Assembly: GCF_032191775.1 (NCBI RefSeq)
Contig: NZ_CP132507.1
Span: 2,319,001 to 2,383,000 of the forward strand
Direction of reading: 5' to 3'
DNA length: 64,000 nt
Source: Rhodoferax mekongensis
Lineage (GTDB): Bacteria > Pseudomonadota > Gammaproteobacteria > Burkholderiales > Burkholderiaceae_C
Both the position numbers and the translations under genes were made by a program. The notes under the pieces were generated by a model. That model had not been told where the DNA came from. It saw only the letters and a list, made by a program, of their open reading frames with translations, and ran no database searches. The first letter of the stretch is position 1. Every line of letters begins with the position of its first letter. Positions 27,325-39,103 of the stretch are shown here, one piece after another.

Positions 27325-28638
27325 ATGTCCGAGAAGAATAGTCCGCGCAAGGCGGACAAGATTGTTGCCGTCAAAGGCATGAACGACATCATGCCGCCGG
27401 AATCTGCGGTATGGGAAGCATTGGAGGCCCGCGTAAGGGAATTAATGCGGCGCTTTTCCTTTGAAAATGTACGCACGCCTATTGTTGAACCTACCTCCCT
27501 GTTTGTGAGGGGCTTGGGTGAAGTGACGGATATCGTCGAAAAGGAGATGTATTCCTTTGAAGACCGTTTGAATGGCGAGGCGCTGACTTTGCGGCCGGAG
27601 AATACAGCGGGAGTTGTGCGCGCAGCTGTGGAGCATTCGATGCTTTACAACGGTCCTAAGCGTCTCTATTACATGGGGCCCATGTTCCGGCATGAGCGAC
27701 CACAGCGCGGGCGGTACCGGCAGTTTCACCAAATCGGGGCAGAGGCACTCGGGTTCGGTGGCGCTGAAATCGATGCAGAAGTGATTCTGATGGCCCACAT
27801 GCTCTGGAAAGAGTTGGGTTTGGCGGATATCGAGTTACAGATAAACAGTCTGGGGCAGCCAAACGAACGCAACTCGCACAGAGCTGCCTTGATCCAGCAT
27901 TTTGAATCCCATCTGGATCTGCTGGATGAAGAAGCCAAGCGGCGCTTGCACCTGAATCCACTCCGCCTTCTGGACTCCAAAAATCCCGGAATGCAGGCTG
28001 TGATCGAGTCCGCTCCCAAGTTGATCGATTTCTTGGGTGATGCTTCCAGAGAGCATCTGGAAACGGTGAAAAAAATACTGGATGCTCACCGAGTGAGCTA
28101 CACGGTGAACCCTCGCTTGGTTCGGGGAATGGACTATTACAACTTGACGGTGTTTGAGTTTGTCACTACGAAATTGGGATCCCAAGGCACCGTTTGTGCG
28201 GGCGGCCGGTACGATTACTTGATAGAGCAAATCGGCGGAAAGCCAGCTCCCGCAGTGGGATGGGCCATGGGCGTTGAGCGCGTTCTGGAGTTAATCAAAG
28301 AGTCGGGCGTGGCACTGAGGCAACCGGGTTTGGATGTTTTTGCCGTTATTACAGATGTCGCAAACCTGCAAGCTGTGATGCCTTCGCTGCATGTTCTCCG
28401 GGAGGCTGGGCTTTCTGTCCAGATGCAAGCCAGCACCTCTGAAGGGATGCCCAGCATGAAGTCTCAATTCAAACGAGCAGATGCTTCGGGCGCACGGTTC
28501 GCTTTCGTGTTTGGTCCTGATGAACTCGCTTCCGGACAGGTCACTGTCAAATCATTGCGGGATTCGAATGTTCCGCAAGCCACTCTTCGGATAGATGAGA
28601 TGGCAACATGGGCTGCTAGCCTTTATCCAACCGTTTAA
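27325..28638 (+). CDS. hisS: Histidyl-tRNA synthetase
   Basis: A 437-residue class II aminoacyl-tRNA synthetase charging tRNA-His. Motif 2 is [19 protein letters not shown]; the histidine-specific motifs are [15 protein letters not shown] and AGGRYDYL; motif 3 is [12 protein letters not shown]. The C-terminal anticodon-binding domain begins near residue 330. It follows ispG by 6 nt and precedes the yfgM-like gene by 12 nt in one operon. The HisZ paralogue in the histidine pathway lies about 8 kb downstream. Confidence 0.97.
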   Translation: MSEKNSPRKADKIVAVKGMNDIMPPESAVWEALEARVRELMRRFSFENVRTPIVEPTSLFVRGLGEVTDIVEKEMYSFEDRLNGEALTLRPENTAGVVRAAVEHSMLYNGPKRLYYMGPMFRHERPQRGRYRQFHQIGAEALGFGGAEIDAEVILMAHMLWKELGLADIELQINSLGQPNERNSHRAALIQHFESHLDLLDEEAKRRLHLNPLRLLDSKNPGMQAVIESAPKLIDFLGDASREHLETVKKILDAHRVSYTVNPRLVRGMDYYNLTVFEFVTTKLGSQGTVCAGGRYDYLIEQIGGKPAPAVGWAMGVERVLELIKESGVALRQPGLDVFAVITDVANLQAVMPSLHVLREAGLSVQMQASTSEGMPSMKSQFKRADASGARFAFVFGPDELASGQVTVKSLRDSNVPQATLRIDEMATWAASLYPTV

Positions 28639-28650
28639 ACCAGGTTCAAC

Positions 28651-29298
28651 ATGGCAAATCATTTAGATCTCGAAGAGCAAGAGCAACTCGATCAACTGAA
28701 ACATTTTTGGAAGCAGTATGGAAACGCTATTTCCTGGCTGTTGATCATCGTGTTTGGTGCCTTTGCCTCGTGGAATGGTTATCAGTGGTGGTCCAAGCGG
28801 CAGGCTGAACAAGCTTCCGCCATGTATGAAGAAGTGGATCGAGTTATTGCTGGTGGCGATGTTGCTGCTGCAGACCGTGCCTATGGAGATATGCGCCAGC
28901 GATTCCCCTCAACCGTGTATACCCAGCAAGCAGGTCTCACCCTTGCCAAAGTGGCTTACCTCTCGGGAAAACCTGACGTGGCCCAAACTGCGTTGACCAC
29001 CGTTGCTGAGAGTAGCGCGGACCCAGGATTGGCGGCATTGGCGAGAATACGACAAGTGGGTTTGTTGATTGAGGCCAAGAGTTTTGATGCGGCTGCGAAG
29101 ATCTTGGATGGCAAATTTCCCGTCGAGTTCATGGGGCTTGTTGCAGACAAAAAAGCCGACCTCATGATGGCGCAGGGTAAGACCGAAGAAGCGGTGGCTT
29201 TGTACAAGGACGCGATCAAACATTTGGCTGAGCGTGATCAATACCGTCGTTTGGTGGAAGTGAAACTGGCTGCGCTAGGTGCCGGCGAATCGAAGTGA
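28651..29298 (+). CDS. YfgM-like TPR membrane protein
   Basis: A 215-residue protein with a cytoplasmic N-terminal helix (DLEEQEQLDQLKHFWKQYG), a single transmembrane segment at about 24-42, and a periplasmic TPR-like domain. In E. coli YfgM binds the SecYEG translocon and periplasmic chaperones. Position between hisS and bamB is the same as in E. coli, which supports the call beyond the modest sequence signal. Its TGA stop overlaps the GTG start of bamB. Confidence 0.88.
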   Translation: MANHLDLEEQEQLDQLKHFWKQYGNAISWLLIIVFGAFASWNGYQWWSKRQAEQASAMYEEVDRVIAGGDVAAADRAYGDMRQRFPSTVYTQQAGLTLAKVAYLSGKPDVAQTALTTVAESSADPGLAALARIRQVGLLIEAKSFDAAAKILDGKFPVEFMGLVADKKADLMMAQGKTEEAVALYKDAIKHLAERDQYRRLVEVKLAALGAGESK

Positions 29299-30431
29299 GT
29301 CGAAATCTGAACATGCGACGGACCGCTAATTTTCTGATGGTAGGGGTAATGGCCGTCGTGATGGCTGGTTGTGCCGGTCCGTCTAAGCCCAAGCCAGCAG
29401 AACTCGCTCCCGCGGCTTCACTTTTGGCGGTGAAGAAGGTCTGGTCTGCATCGATTGGGGAGGTCGGTTTCCCGCTTGAGGTAAAGCTGGTTGGCTCCGA
29501 CGTCTATGTGGCATCCAGTTCAGGATCCATTTCGAGCTTGGATTCGAATACCGGGGGCGTCCGCTGGACGGCAGATTTAGGCAAGAAAATTTCTGCTGGT
29601 GTCGGAGCAGATGGCGAAAAGACGGCTGTCGTCACGACCGATGGGGAGTTGGTTGTGTTGCAGAAAGGGAAGCGGATCTGGCAACAAAAGTTGACTTCCG
29701 TCGCCGTAACGCCACCCCTGGTTGCTGGTGGACGCATATTTGTGATCACTCCGGACCGGACACTTATTGCTTTCGACAGCGAAACGGGTAAGCGCCTTTG
29801 GCAACAACAAAGGGGGAGCGATAGCCTGGTGTTGGACCGGGCCGCTGTACTTTTCCCTGCGGGTGATACCCTGGTGGCAGGAATCGGTGGGCGGTTAGTG
29901 GGTTTGAATCCATTGACAGGTACCCAGCGTTGGGACATTCCAGTTTCCGTCAGTCGCGGGACTAATGAGGTAGACCGCCTGGTGGACCTGATGCCAGGAG
30001 TCAGTCGCTTGGGGTCTGATGTGTGCCTTCGCGCCTATCAGAATGCAGTAGCGTGTGTCAGTCTGGCGAATCAAAAGGTGATTTGGTCCAGAGCTGCCAA
30101 CGGATTTACTGGTGTTTCTGGCGATGACAAGTTGGTGTTTGGCACAGAGGCCGATGGCAGGCTCTTGGCATGGCGGCGCGCTGATGGGGAGGTTGCATGG
30201 CAATTGGCGACCCTGAAGTGGCGAGATTTGGGAACACCTTTGCTCTTGGGAGAAACTCTGGCGGTACCTGACAGTGCCGGACTCGTGCATCTATTGTCAA
30301 AAACAGACGGCTCCTCTTTGGGGCGTTTGGTGCTCGATGGTTCACCACTGGGGGCGTCGCCTGTCCTTGCTGGAAAAACGTTGGTCGTTGTGACCCAAAA
30401 GGGAGGTGTTTTTGCCTTCCGTCCAGAATAA
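29295..30431 (+). CDS. bamB: Outer membrane assembly lipoprotein BamB
   Basis: A 378-residue eight-bladed beta-propeller lipoprotein of the BAM complex. The lipobox is VMAGC near residue 25, and PQQ-like repeats with Trp are visible: GGVRWTADLGKKI, TGKRLWQQQRGSD, TGTQRWDIPVS, NQKVIWSRAANG and GEVAWQLATLKW. The start is taken as the GTG at 29295 overlapping the yfgM-like stop; an ATG six codons later (29313) would also leave a complete signal peptide. It is co-transcribed with hisS and der. Confidence 0.95.
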   Translation: MSRNLNMRRTANFLMVGVMAVVMAGCAGPSKPKPAELAPAASLLAVKKVWSASIGEVGFPLEVKLVGSDVYVASSSGSISSLDSNTGGVRWTADLGKKISAGVGADGEKTAVVTTDGELVVLQKGKRIWQQKLTSVAVTPPLVAGGRIFVITPDRTLIAFDSETGKRLWQQQRGSDSLVLDRAAVLFPAGDTLVAGIGGRLVGLNPLTGTQRWDIPVSVSRGTNEVDRLVDLMPGVSRLGSDVCLRAYQNAVACVSLANQKVIWSRAANGFTGVSGDDKLVFGTEADGRLLAWRRADGEVAWQLATLKWRDLGTPLLLGETLAVPDSAGLVHLLSKTDGSSLGRLVLDGSPLGASPVLAGKTLVVVTQKGGVFAFRPE

Positions 30432-30443
30432 GAGAGGTCCCGA

Positions 30444-31781
30444 ATGAAGCCTGTTATAGCCCTTGTGGGGCGCCCGAATGTCGGGAAGTCGACCTTGTTT
30501 AATCGCTTGACGAAAACCCGTGACGCGATCGTTGCCGACTATGCCGGTTTGACGCGTGACCGCCATTACGGCAATGGCAAACACGGCAAGCAGGAATTCA
30601 TTGTCATCGATACCGGTGGTTTTGAACCCGATGCCGGAAGCGGCATCTTCAAAGAGATGGCGAAGCAAACCCGGCAGGCGGTTGCTGAAGCTGATGTGGT
30701 TGTATTCGTGGTGGATGCTCGGGCGGGGCTATCCGCGCAGGATCATGACATCGGCAACTATTTGAGAAAGCTTGGCAAGCCCTGCCTTGTTGTGGCTAAC
30801 AAAGCGGAAGGCATGAAAGCCGGCTCTCAGCTTGCTGAATTCTTTGAGTTAGGCTTGGGTGAGGTCTTCCCAGTATCTGCTGCCCATGGTCAGGGCATGC
30901 GCTCTTTGGTCGAGATGGCGCTGGACGCGTTGCATCTTGAAGAGCCGGAGGAGGACCCTGAACCGTCTGATCCTTCCGTGATTAAGCTTGCAGTCGCAGG
31001 CAGGCCAAACGTAGGCAAATCGACACTGATTAACACATGGTTGGGTGAAGAGCGTTTGGTGGCATTTGATATGCCCGGTACCACGCGGGATGCCATTTCT
31101 GTCCCTTTTGAGCGGGAAGGTCAGAAGTTTGAATTGGTAGACACAGCAGGATTGCGCAAAAAGGGCAAAGTGTTTGAGGCCATCGAGAAATTCTCGGTCG
31201 TCAAGACGTTGCAGGCTATTGAGTCTGCCAGCGTCGTCTTGTTGTTGATCGACGCTGAACAAGGCGTAACTGACCAGGACGCCCACATAGCGGGCTATAT
31301 TCTGGAATCCGGTCGGGCTGTGGTTGTGGCGGTTAACAAATGGGATGCGATTGACGAATACCAACGCGAGTTGGTGAAACGATCTTTAGAGACCCGTCTG
31401 GGCTTCTTGAAGTTCGCTGCATTGCATCTCATCTCGGCTAAAAAACGCCAGGGCCTAGGCCCGCTCTGGGGAGCAATTACTCAAGCGCACAAAGCGGCCA
31501 ATTGCAAGATGCCGACGCCGGTATTGACCCGTCTGCTATTGGAGGCGGTGCAATTCCAGACACCGAAGAAGACCGGCGCATACCGGCCCAAATTGCGTTA
31601 TGCCCACCAAGGTGGGATGAATCCGCCCATTATCGTGATCCACGGAAACTCCCTGGAGCATGTGACCGAAGCCTACAAGCGGTTTTTGGAAGGTCGCTTC
31701 CGCAAGGAGTTCAATTTGGTGGGAACACCTTTGCGTATCGAGATGAAGTCTTCTCAAAACCCATTTGCTGATAAAGATTAA
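30444..31781 (+). CDS. der: Ribosome-assembly GTPase Der (EngA)
   Basis: A 445-residue double-GTPase needed for maturation of the 50S subunit. Two complete G domains each have a P-loop, [11 protein letters not shown] at residues 8-18 and [11 protein letters not shown] at about 184-194. DTGGF and DTAGL are the switch II motifs, and ANKAEG and VNKWDA the G4 motifs. The C-terminal KH-like domain includes [14 protein letters not shown]. It is the last gene of the long scpB-der run; hfq follows after 116 nt. Confidence 0.97.
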   Translation: MKPVIALVGRPNVGKSTLFNRLTKTRDAIVADYAGLTRDRHYGNGKHGKQEFIVIDTGGFEPDAGSGIFKEMAKQTRQAVAEADVVVFVVDARAGLSAQDHDIGNYLRKLGKPCLVVANKAEGMKAGSQLAEFFELGLGEVFPVSAAHGQGMRSLVEMALDALHLEEPEEDPEPSDPSVIKLAVAGRPNVGKSTLINTWLGEERLVAFDMPGTTRDAISVPFEREGQKFELVDTAGLRKKGKVFEAIEKFSVVKTLQAIESASVVLLLIDAEQGVTDQDAHIAGYILESGRAVVVAVNKWDAIDEYQRELVKRSLETRLGFLKFAALHLISAKKRQGLGPLWGAITQAHKAANCKMPTPVLTRLLLEAVQFQTPKKTGAYRPKLRYAHQGGMNPPIIVIHGNSLEHVTEAYKRFLEGRFRKEFNLVGTPLRIEMKSSQNPFADKD

Positions 31782-31897
31782 GTCAAGCAGCAAGTTACTT
31801 GACTAGTCCCTATGCGTAAACTCCTCGTCAGTAGGAGGGGCTCAAAGCATGTGTGGTATCGTCAAACCCTTATCATTTTTTGAACACGGAGAATATC

Positions 31898-32143
31898 GTG
31901 AGCAACAAAGGCCAACTCCTCCAAGATCCTTTCCTGAACGCTTTGCGTCGTGAACATGTGCCTGTTTCCATTTATTTGGTGAACGGCATCAAGTTGCAGG
32001 GACAGATCGAATCTTTTGACCAGTACGTGGTCTTGCTCCGCAATACAGTGACACAAATGGTTTACAAGCATGCCATTTCAACTATTGTTCCCGGACGCGC
32101 AGTGAACCTGGCAGCCGCTGGTGACGAAGCAGCATCTGCTTGA
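31898..32143 (+). CDS. hfq: RNA chaperone Hfq
   Basis: An 81-residue Sm-like hexameric RNA chaperone that pairs small RNAs with mRNAs. The Sm1 motif is [20 protein letters not shown] with [13 protein letters not shown], and Sm2 is [14 protein letters not shown]. The start is GTG at 31898, preceded by CACGGAGAATATC; the N-terminus [13 protein letters not shown] is the family standard, so upstream in-frame ATGs are rejected. It is followed by hflX as in most proteobacteria. The tail after the Sm core is short, as usual in betaproteobacteria. Confidence 0.97.
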   Translation: MSNKGQLLQDPFLNALRREHVPVSIYLVNGIKLQGQIESFDQYVVLLRNTVTQMVYKHAISTIVPGRAVNLAAAGDEAASA

Positions 32144-32155
32144 TGCTTCAAAAGT

Positions 32156-32177
32156 GGGGGATCCTTTGGATCCTCCC
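32156..32177 (+). terminator. Hairpin between hfq and hflX
   Basis: GGGGGATCC and GGATCCTCC pair over nine positions (one G-T) around a TTT loop just after hfq. A T5 run follows only nine bases later, so it may act as an attenuator that lowers hflX expression relative to hfq rather than a full terminator. Confidence 0.4.
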
Positions 32178-32196
32178 GCAGTGAATTTTTCTCCCA

Positions 32197-33369
32197 TTGA
32201 ATAATCCCCAAGAAAGCAAATTGGCGCCAACCATACTGGTTGGTGTCGATCTGGGTGGTCCGAATTTCGATTCTGAGCTGGAAGAGCTCGGACTTCTGGC
32301 TCAAACAGCTGGTTTGCAACCCGTGGGGCGTGTTGTGTGTAAACGCCGCGCTCCCGATGCAGCGTTGTTTGTAGGTTCCGGAAAAGCAGAGGAAATCCGG
32401 CAGCTAGCGCTGCAGACCGGTGCCACCGAAATTTTGTTTGACCAGTCGCTTAGTCCCGGTCAACAACGAAATCTGGAGCGGCACATGCAGCTTCCGGTCA
32501 ATGACCGGACCTTCTTGATTCTTGAGATCTTCGCACAACGGGCGAGGAGTCATGAAGGCAAGTTGCAGGTTGAATTGGCTCGACTCCAATACCTCAGCAC
32601 ACGTTTGGTACGCCGCTGGTCCCATTTGGAGCGTCAGCGAGGGGGTATCGGAACACGCGGGGGGCCCGGCGAAACCCAGATTGAACTGGACCGCCGGATG
32701 ATCAGCGAGAACATCAAACGAACCAAAGAGCGTTTGGGCAAAGTCAAGCGACAGCGACAGACGCAACGCCGTCAACGCGAGCGCCGTGATGCTTTCAACA
32801 TTTCATTGATCGGCTATACCAACGCGGGCAAATCCACACTGTTCAATGCCTTGGTAAAGGCACGCGCCTACGCAGCTGATCAGCTGTTCGCCACCTTGGA
32901 CACCACTACCCGTCAACTGTATCTTGGTGAAGCCAATCGATCAGTGTCCTTGTCCGACACGGTAGGGTTCATTCGGGATTTGCCCCATGGTTTGGTGGAT
33001 GCTTTTCAGGCAACTTTGCAGGAAGCAATTGATGCTGACCTGCTTCTTCACGTCGTAGACGCTGCCAATGTGGACTTTCCGGAGCAAATCGCCCAAGTCC
33101 AGGCAGTGCTCAAAGAGATTGGTGCCGACGACATTCCTCAACTGCTGGTCTTCAACAAAGTTGACGCTATTTCCGCAGATGCACAACCCTTGCGTTTGGA
33201 AGATACCTATGAAATCCAGGGACTACAGACTCCACGTATATTCGTAAGCGCGCGCAACTTGACCGGAATGCCTTTATTGCGCCAAAAATTGGCCGAAATT
33301 GCGAAATCTGCGACAGATTTGAATGACTTGCCGTCAATTCACCCTGAGCCCTCTGGGGACGGTGTGTGA
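32197..33369 (+). CDS. hflX: Ribosome-splitting GTPase HflX
   Basis: A 390-residue GTPase that rescues stalled ribosomes by splitting them. The N-terminal domain has GSGKAEEIRQLA and EILFDQSLSPGQQRNLER. The glycine-rich GGIGTRGGPGETQIELDRR linker follows, then the G domain with P-loop GYTNAGKSTLFNAL, DTVGFIRDLP and FNKVD. The start is a TTG at 32197 with a weak ribosome-binding site; another TTG at 32221 is possible. It lies in the conserved hfq-hflX-hflK-hflC order. Confidence 0.94.
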   Translation: MNNPQESKLAPTILVGVDLGGPNFDSELEELGLLAQTAGLQPVGRVVCKRRAPDAALFVGSGKAEEIRQLALQTGATEILFDQSLSPGQQRNLERHMQLPVNDRTFLILEIFAQRARSHEGKLQVELARLQYLSTRLVRRWSHLERQRGGIGTRGGPGETQIELDRRMISENIKRTKERLGKVKRQRQTQRRQRERRDAFNISLIGYTNAGKSTLFNALVKARAYAADQLFATLDTTTRQLYLGEANRSVSLSDTVGFIRDLPHGLVDAFQATLQEAIDADLLLHVVDAANVDFPEQIAQVQAVLKEIGADDIPQLLVFNKVDAISADAQPLRLEDTYEIQGLQTPRIFVSARNLTGMPLLRQKLAEIAKSATDLNDLPSIHPEPSGDGV

Positions 33370-33407
33370 ATTGGCACAATGCGCCCCACAGCACTAAAGA
33401 AGATTCC

Positions 33408-34778
33408 ATGAAACTATCTGCGTTTCGAATGAAGAGCATGCCATTGGCACCCTGGTTGCGTAATGTGTTCAATTTGAACGATTCCCGTTGGGGGCGTGGT
33501 GACGACAAGCAGGAAGGGCAGGGTCCAGAGGGTCAGGCCAAGCCCGAGGCGGAGCGGCCTTCGCCTGTTGCGGGGCCGCAGTCCGGCGGCCCCAAAAATA
33601 CGTCCCAATCCGGCCCCCCCGATCTTGATGAGCTGTGGAGGGACTTCAACCGGAAACTGGCTGGCTTGTTCGGCGGAGGCAAGAAACCCGCTGGAGGCAA
33701 TGGCGGCGGCTTTCAACCTGACATGAAGAATGCTGGTATTGGCGCTGGCTTGATTGTCGGAGTGTTGGTCCTGATCTGGTTGGGCACGGGTTTTTTTATC
33801 GTGCAAGAAGGCCAGCAGGCCGTCATTACCCAATTTGGAAAATACAAATCCACGGTGAACGCGGGTTTCAATTGGCGTCTTCCATATCCGATTGAGAAGC
33901 ATGAATTGGTATTCGTGAGTCAAATCCGATCGGTGGATGTCGGCCGCGATGTGGTTCTCAAGGCCACTGGACTGAAAGAGTCGGCCATGCTGACTGAGGA
34001 TGAAAACATTCTCGACATCAAATTCGCAGTGCAATACCGTTTGAGCGATGCGCGAGCTTTCTTGTTCGAAAGCAAGAATCCGAGTGAGGCGGTCGTGCAG
34101 GCTGCCGAGACGGCAATCCGTGAAGTATTGGGCAAGATGAAAATGGATGCGGCGCTGTCTGAAGAGCGTGATCAGATTGCCCCGCGGGTACGTGCCCTGA
34201 TGCAAACCATTCTGGATCGCTACAAGGTTGGCGTTGAGGTGGTCGGGGTCAACCTTCAGCAAGGCGGAGTTCGCCCACCTGAACAAGTGCAGTCTTCGTT
34301 TGATGATGTCTTGAAGGCCGGGCAGGAGCGTGAACGTGCCAAGAACGAAGCCCAAGCCTACGCCAACGATGTGGTACCCCGCGCGGTCGGTTCCGCTTCC
34401 CGATTGAAGGAAGAGGCTGACGCCTACAAAGCCCGTGTAGTAGCGCAGGCGCAAGGTGATGCCCAACGTTTCCGATCGGTGTATGCCGAGTACCAGAAGG
34501 CGCCTCAGGTCATGCGGGATCGTATGTACCTGGATACCATGCAACAGATCTACAGCAACGTGACGAAGGTCATCGTGGACTCCAAGCAGGGTGGCAATTT
34601 GCTTTACCTGCCTTTGGATAAAGTGCTGCAGCTAACAGGCGCGCCTGCTGCGGCTGAACCGGCTTCCGGTCCCGTTACATCCACTCAGTCTGCGCCTGCC
34701 GCTCCTGCGACAACTTTTGGCAACAACGATCCACGCAGCCGCGATGCCGCGAGAACCCGTGAACGCGACGTGCGCTAG
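33408..34778 (+). CDS. hflK: FtsH modulator HflK
   Basis: A 456-residue SPFH/prohibitin-family protein that with HflC forms a large periplasmic cage around the FtsH protease. A glycine- and proline-rich cytoplasmic N-terminus (about 30-110) precedes one transmembrane helix (about 111-132). The SPFH domain begins QEGQQAVITQFGKY and continues through LTEDENILDIKFAVQYRL to a long coiled coil rich in Ala, Glu and Arg. The C-terminus is Pro/Ala-rich. The start is the ATG at 33408; a GTG at 33366 overlapping hflX is in frame but less likely. hflC follows after 9 nt. Confidence 0.94.
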   Translation: MKLSAFRMKSMPLAPWLRNVFNLNDSRWGRGDDKQEGQGPEGQAKPEAERPSPVAGPQSGGPKNTSQSGPPDLDELWRDFNRKLAGLFGGGKKPAGGNGGGFQPDMKNAGIGAGLIVGVLVLIWLGTGFFIVQEGQQAVITQFGKYKSTVNAGFNWRLPYPIEKHELVFVSQIRSVDVGRDVVLKATGLKESAMLTEDENILDIKFAVQYRLSDARAFLFESKNPSEAVVQAAETAIREVLGKMKMDAALSEERDQIAPRVRALMQTILDRYKVGVEVVGVNLQQGGVRPPEQVQSSFDDVLKAGQERERAKNEAQAYANDVVPRAVGSASRLKEEADAYKARVVAQAQGDAQRFRSVYAEYQKAPQVMRDRMYLDTMQQIYSNVTKVIVDSKQGGNLLYLPLDKVLQLTGAPAAAEPASGPVTSTQSAPAAPATTFGNNDPRSRDAARTRERDVR

Positions 34779-34787
34779 GACAACACT

Positions 34788-35690
34788 ATGAACCGTATCG
34801 GACTTATCTTCACTTCGTTGCTGGTGCTGTTGGCGCTGGCTAGTTCCACCTTGTTCGTGGTGGATCAGCGGCAATTCGGCGTGGTCTATGCCTTGGGTCA
34901 AATCAAGGAAGTGATCACCGAGCCCGGCTTGAACTTCAAGCTTCCGCCACCTTTTCAGAATGTGTCCTATATCGACAAGCGCTTGTTGACCTTGGACAGC
35001 ACAGATGCCGAGCCCATGCTCACGGCTGAAAAACAGCGCGTGGTCATCGACTGGTATGTGCGTTGGCGTATCACTGAGCCCTCCGACTACATCCGCAACG
35101 TAGGCCTGAATGAGAGCGCCGGAGCTAGCCAGTTGAACCGGGTGGTGCGTAACGCATTCCAGGAAGAGATCAACAAGCGTACGGTAAAAGAACTCTTGTC
35201 CCTCAAGCGTGAAGCCCTGATGTCTGATGTGAAAGCGGAGGTTCTGGACAAGGTGCGTGGTACCAAACCTTGGGGGGTAGACGTTGTGGATGTGCGTATC
35301 ACCCGGGTTGATTACGTGGAAGCCATCACAGAGTCTGTTTACCGCCGTATGGAGGCAGAGCGCAAGCGCGTGGCCAATGAGCTGCGCTCCACGGGCGCTG
35401 CAGAAGGTGAAAAAATCCGTGCTGATGCAGATCGCCAGCGCGAAATCACGATCGCAAATGCTTATCGTGACGCCCAGAAAATCAAGGGTGAGGGCGATGC
35501 GGAGGCTGCAAGGATTTACGCCGATGCCTTCGGCAAAGACCCCCAGTTTGCACAGTTCTACCGCAGCCTGGAAGCCTACAAGAGCAGTTTCGCCAACAAG
35601 AGTGACGTGATGGTTCTGGATCCCTCCGGCTCTGAGTTTTTCAAGACTTTCCGCAGTGGCGGTAACGCTGCAGCTGCGGCCAAAAAGTAG
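34788..35690 (+). CDS. hflC: FtsH modulator HflC
   Basis: A 300-residue partner of HflK. It has an N-terminal signal-anchor helix (about 4-24), an SPFH domain (VVDQRQFGVVYALGQIKEV, MLTAEKQRVVIDWYVRWRI) and a coiled-coil C-terminal part (RRMEAERKRVANELRSTG, RQREITIANAYRDAQKIKG). Position directly after hflK and motif order are diagnostic. HflKC limits FtsH degradation of membrane proteins. Confidence 0.96.
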   Translation: MNRIGLIFTSLLVLLALASSTLFVVDQRQFGVVYALGQIKEVITEPGLNFKLPPPFQNVSYIDKRLLTLDSTDAEPMLTAEKQRVVIDWYVRWRITEPSDYIRNVGLNESAGASQLNRVVRNAFQEEINKRTVKELLSLKREALMSDVKAEVLDKVRGTKPWGVDVVDVRITRVDYVEAITESVYRRMEAERKRVANELRSTGAAEGEKIRADADRQREITIANAYRDAQKIKGEGDAEAARIYADAFGKDPQFAQFYRSLEAYKSSFANKSDVMVLDPSGSEFFKTFRSGGNAAAAAKK

Positions 35691-35691
35691 C

Positions 35692-35883
35692 GTGAACGCT
35701 GACGCACTTTGGATGGCACTGGCTTTGGTGCTGGTGCTGGAGGGTTTGTTTCCTTTTGCATCACCCCAAGGGTGGCGCAAATTGTTTTCCCAGCTCTTGC
35801 AATTGCAGGATGGGCAGATACGTTTCTTCGGCTTGTGCAGCATCCTGTGCGGATTGTTCTGCATTTGGTGGCTGCTGCCCTGA
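35692..35883 (+). CDS. DUF2065 small membrane protein
   Basis: A 63-residue protein with two hydrophobic helices: DALWMALALVLVLEGLFPF near the start and FGLCSILCGLFCIWWLLP at the end. The LEGLFPFASPQGWRK turn is the DUF2065 signature. The GTG start at 35692 follows the hflC stop after one base. The same arrangement, hflC-DUF2065-hisZ-purA, recurs in betaproteobacteria. The function is unknown, but linkage suggests a role with HflKC. Confidence 0.85.
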   Translation: MNADALWMALALVLVLEGLFPFASPQGWRKLFSQLLQLQDGQIRFFGLCSILCGLFCIWWLLP

Positions 35884-35938
35884 AATCCGAGCCTCAAGGC
35901 CGGTAAAATCTCGGTTTTAACAGCCTCCCCTCAATTCC

Positions 35939-38475
<2,537 letters not shown>

Positions 38476-38480
38476 CCGAT

Positions 38481-38541
38481 TTTGAATGCTATTTGAGCCT
38501 CTAGCCCCCGTAAATCCTGCGCAAGCAGCTACTTTTTTAGG
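38481..38541 (-). repeat. Dispersed palindromic repeat, copy 3
   Basis: Read on the minus strand it gives AGTAGCTGCTTGCGCA, then TTTACGGGGGCTAGAGGC, matching the family with a T-run on the plus-strand side. It fills the gap between purA and the phosphoribosyltransferase. Its arms are less perfectly paired than in the copy at 14061. Confidence 0.75.
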
Positions 38542-38550
38542 AGCACGCTG

Positions 38551-39075
38551 ATGTTGACTGAAGACGGCAAGCATCTCTATGTCAGTTATGACGAGTACCA
38601 CAACCTGATCGAAAAGCTGGCCATCAAGGTGTTCCAGTCCGGTTGGGAGTTCGACACCATCTTGTGCCTGGCACGCGGGGGCATGCGTCCCGGCGACATC
38701 TTGTCGCGCGTGTTTGACAAGCCGCTGGCCATCATGTCTACCAGCTCCTACCGCGCTGAAGCCGGCACCCAGCAAGGCAACCTGGACATTGCCCGCTACA
38801 TCACCACTCCTAAGGGTGAAATCGCTGGCAAAGTGCTGCTGGTTGACGATTTGGCGGATTCCGGTCACACCTTGAACGCGGTGATCAATCAGCTCAAGAA
38901 CAACTACGCCCCCATCACCGAGTTGCGTAGCGCGGTGATCTGGACCAAGGCGGTGAGCGTGTTTACGCCCGACTACTCAGTGGAGTTCCTGCCGACCAAC
39001 CCCTGGATTCACCAGCCATTTGAGAGCTACGACTCCTTGCGTCCCCAGCAGCTGATCCAGAAGTGGAGCGTTTGA
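38551..39075 (+). CDS. Phosphoribosyltransferase, purine (hypoxanthine/guanine) type
   Basis: A 174-residue type I PRTase. The PRPP-binding motif is KVLLVDDLADSGHTL (about 93-107), and the N-terminal flexible region is ILCLARGGMRPGDILSR. The C-terminal hood DYSVEFLPTNPWIHQPFE is like the bacterial xanthine-guanine/hypoxanthine PRTase group. It probably salvages a purine base to its nucleotide, in keeping with purA just upstream. The base cannot be told from the sequence alone. Confidence 0.87.
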   Translation: MLTEDGKHLYVSYDEYHNLIEKLAIKVFQSGWEFDTILCLARGGMRPGDILSRVFDKPLAIMSTSSYRAEAGTQQGNLDIARYITTPKGEIAGKVLLVDDLADSGHTLNAVINQLKNNYAPITELRSAVIWTKAVSVFTPDYSVEFLPTNPWIHQPFESYDSLRPQQLIQKWSV

Positions 39076-39103
39076 CGCTCCAGCGCTTCACAGATTTCGC
39101 CGC

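Noticed and set aside
31781-31804. Terminator after der (AGTCAAG/CTTGACT)
   Set aside because: Only a 7-bp stem with a 10-base loop and no T-run; not supported.
32156-32177. Strong terminator between hfq and hflX
   Set aside because: The stem is good, but the T-run is nine bases away, so it is listed only as a possible attenuator.
33414-35897. Long minus-strand frames antisense to hflK and hflC
   Set aside because: The SPFH proteins on the plus strand are certain; the antisense frames have no homology-like features.
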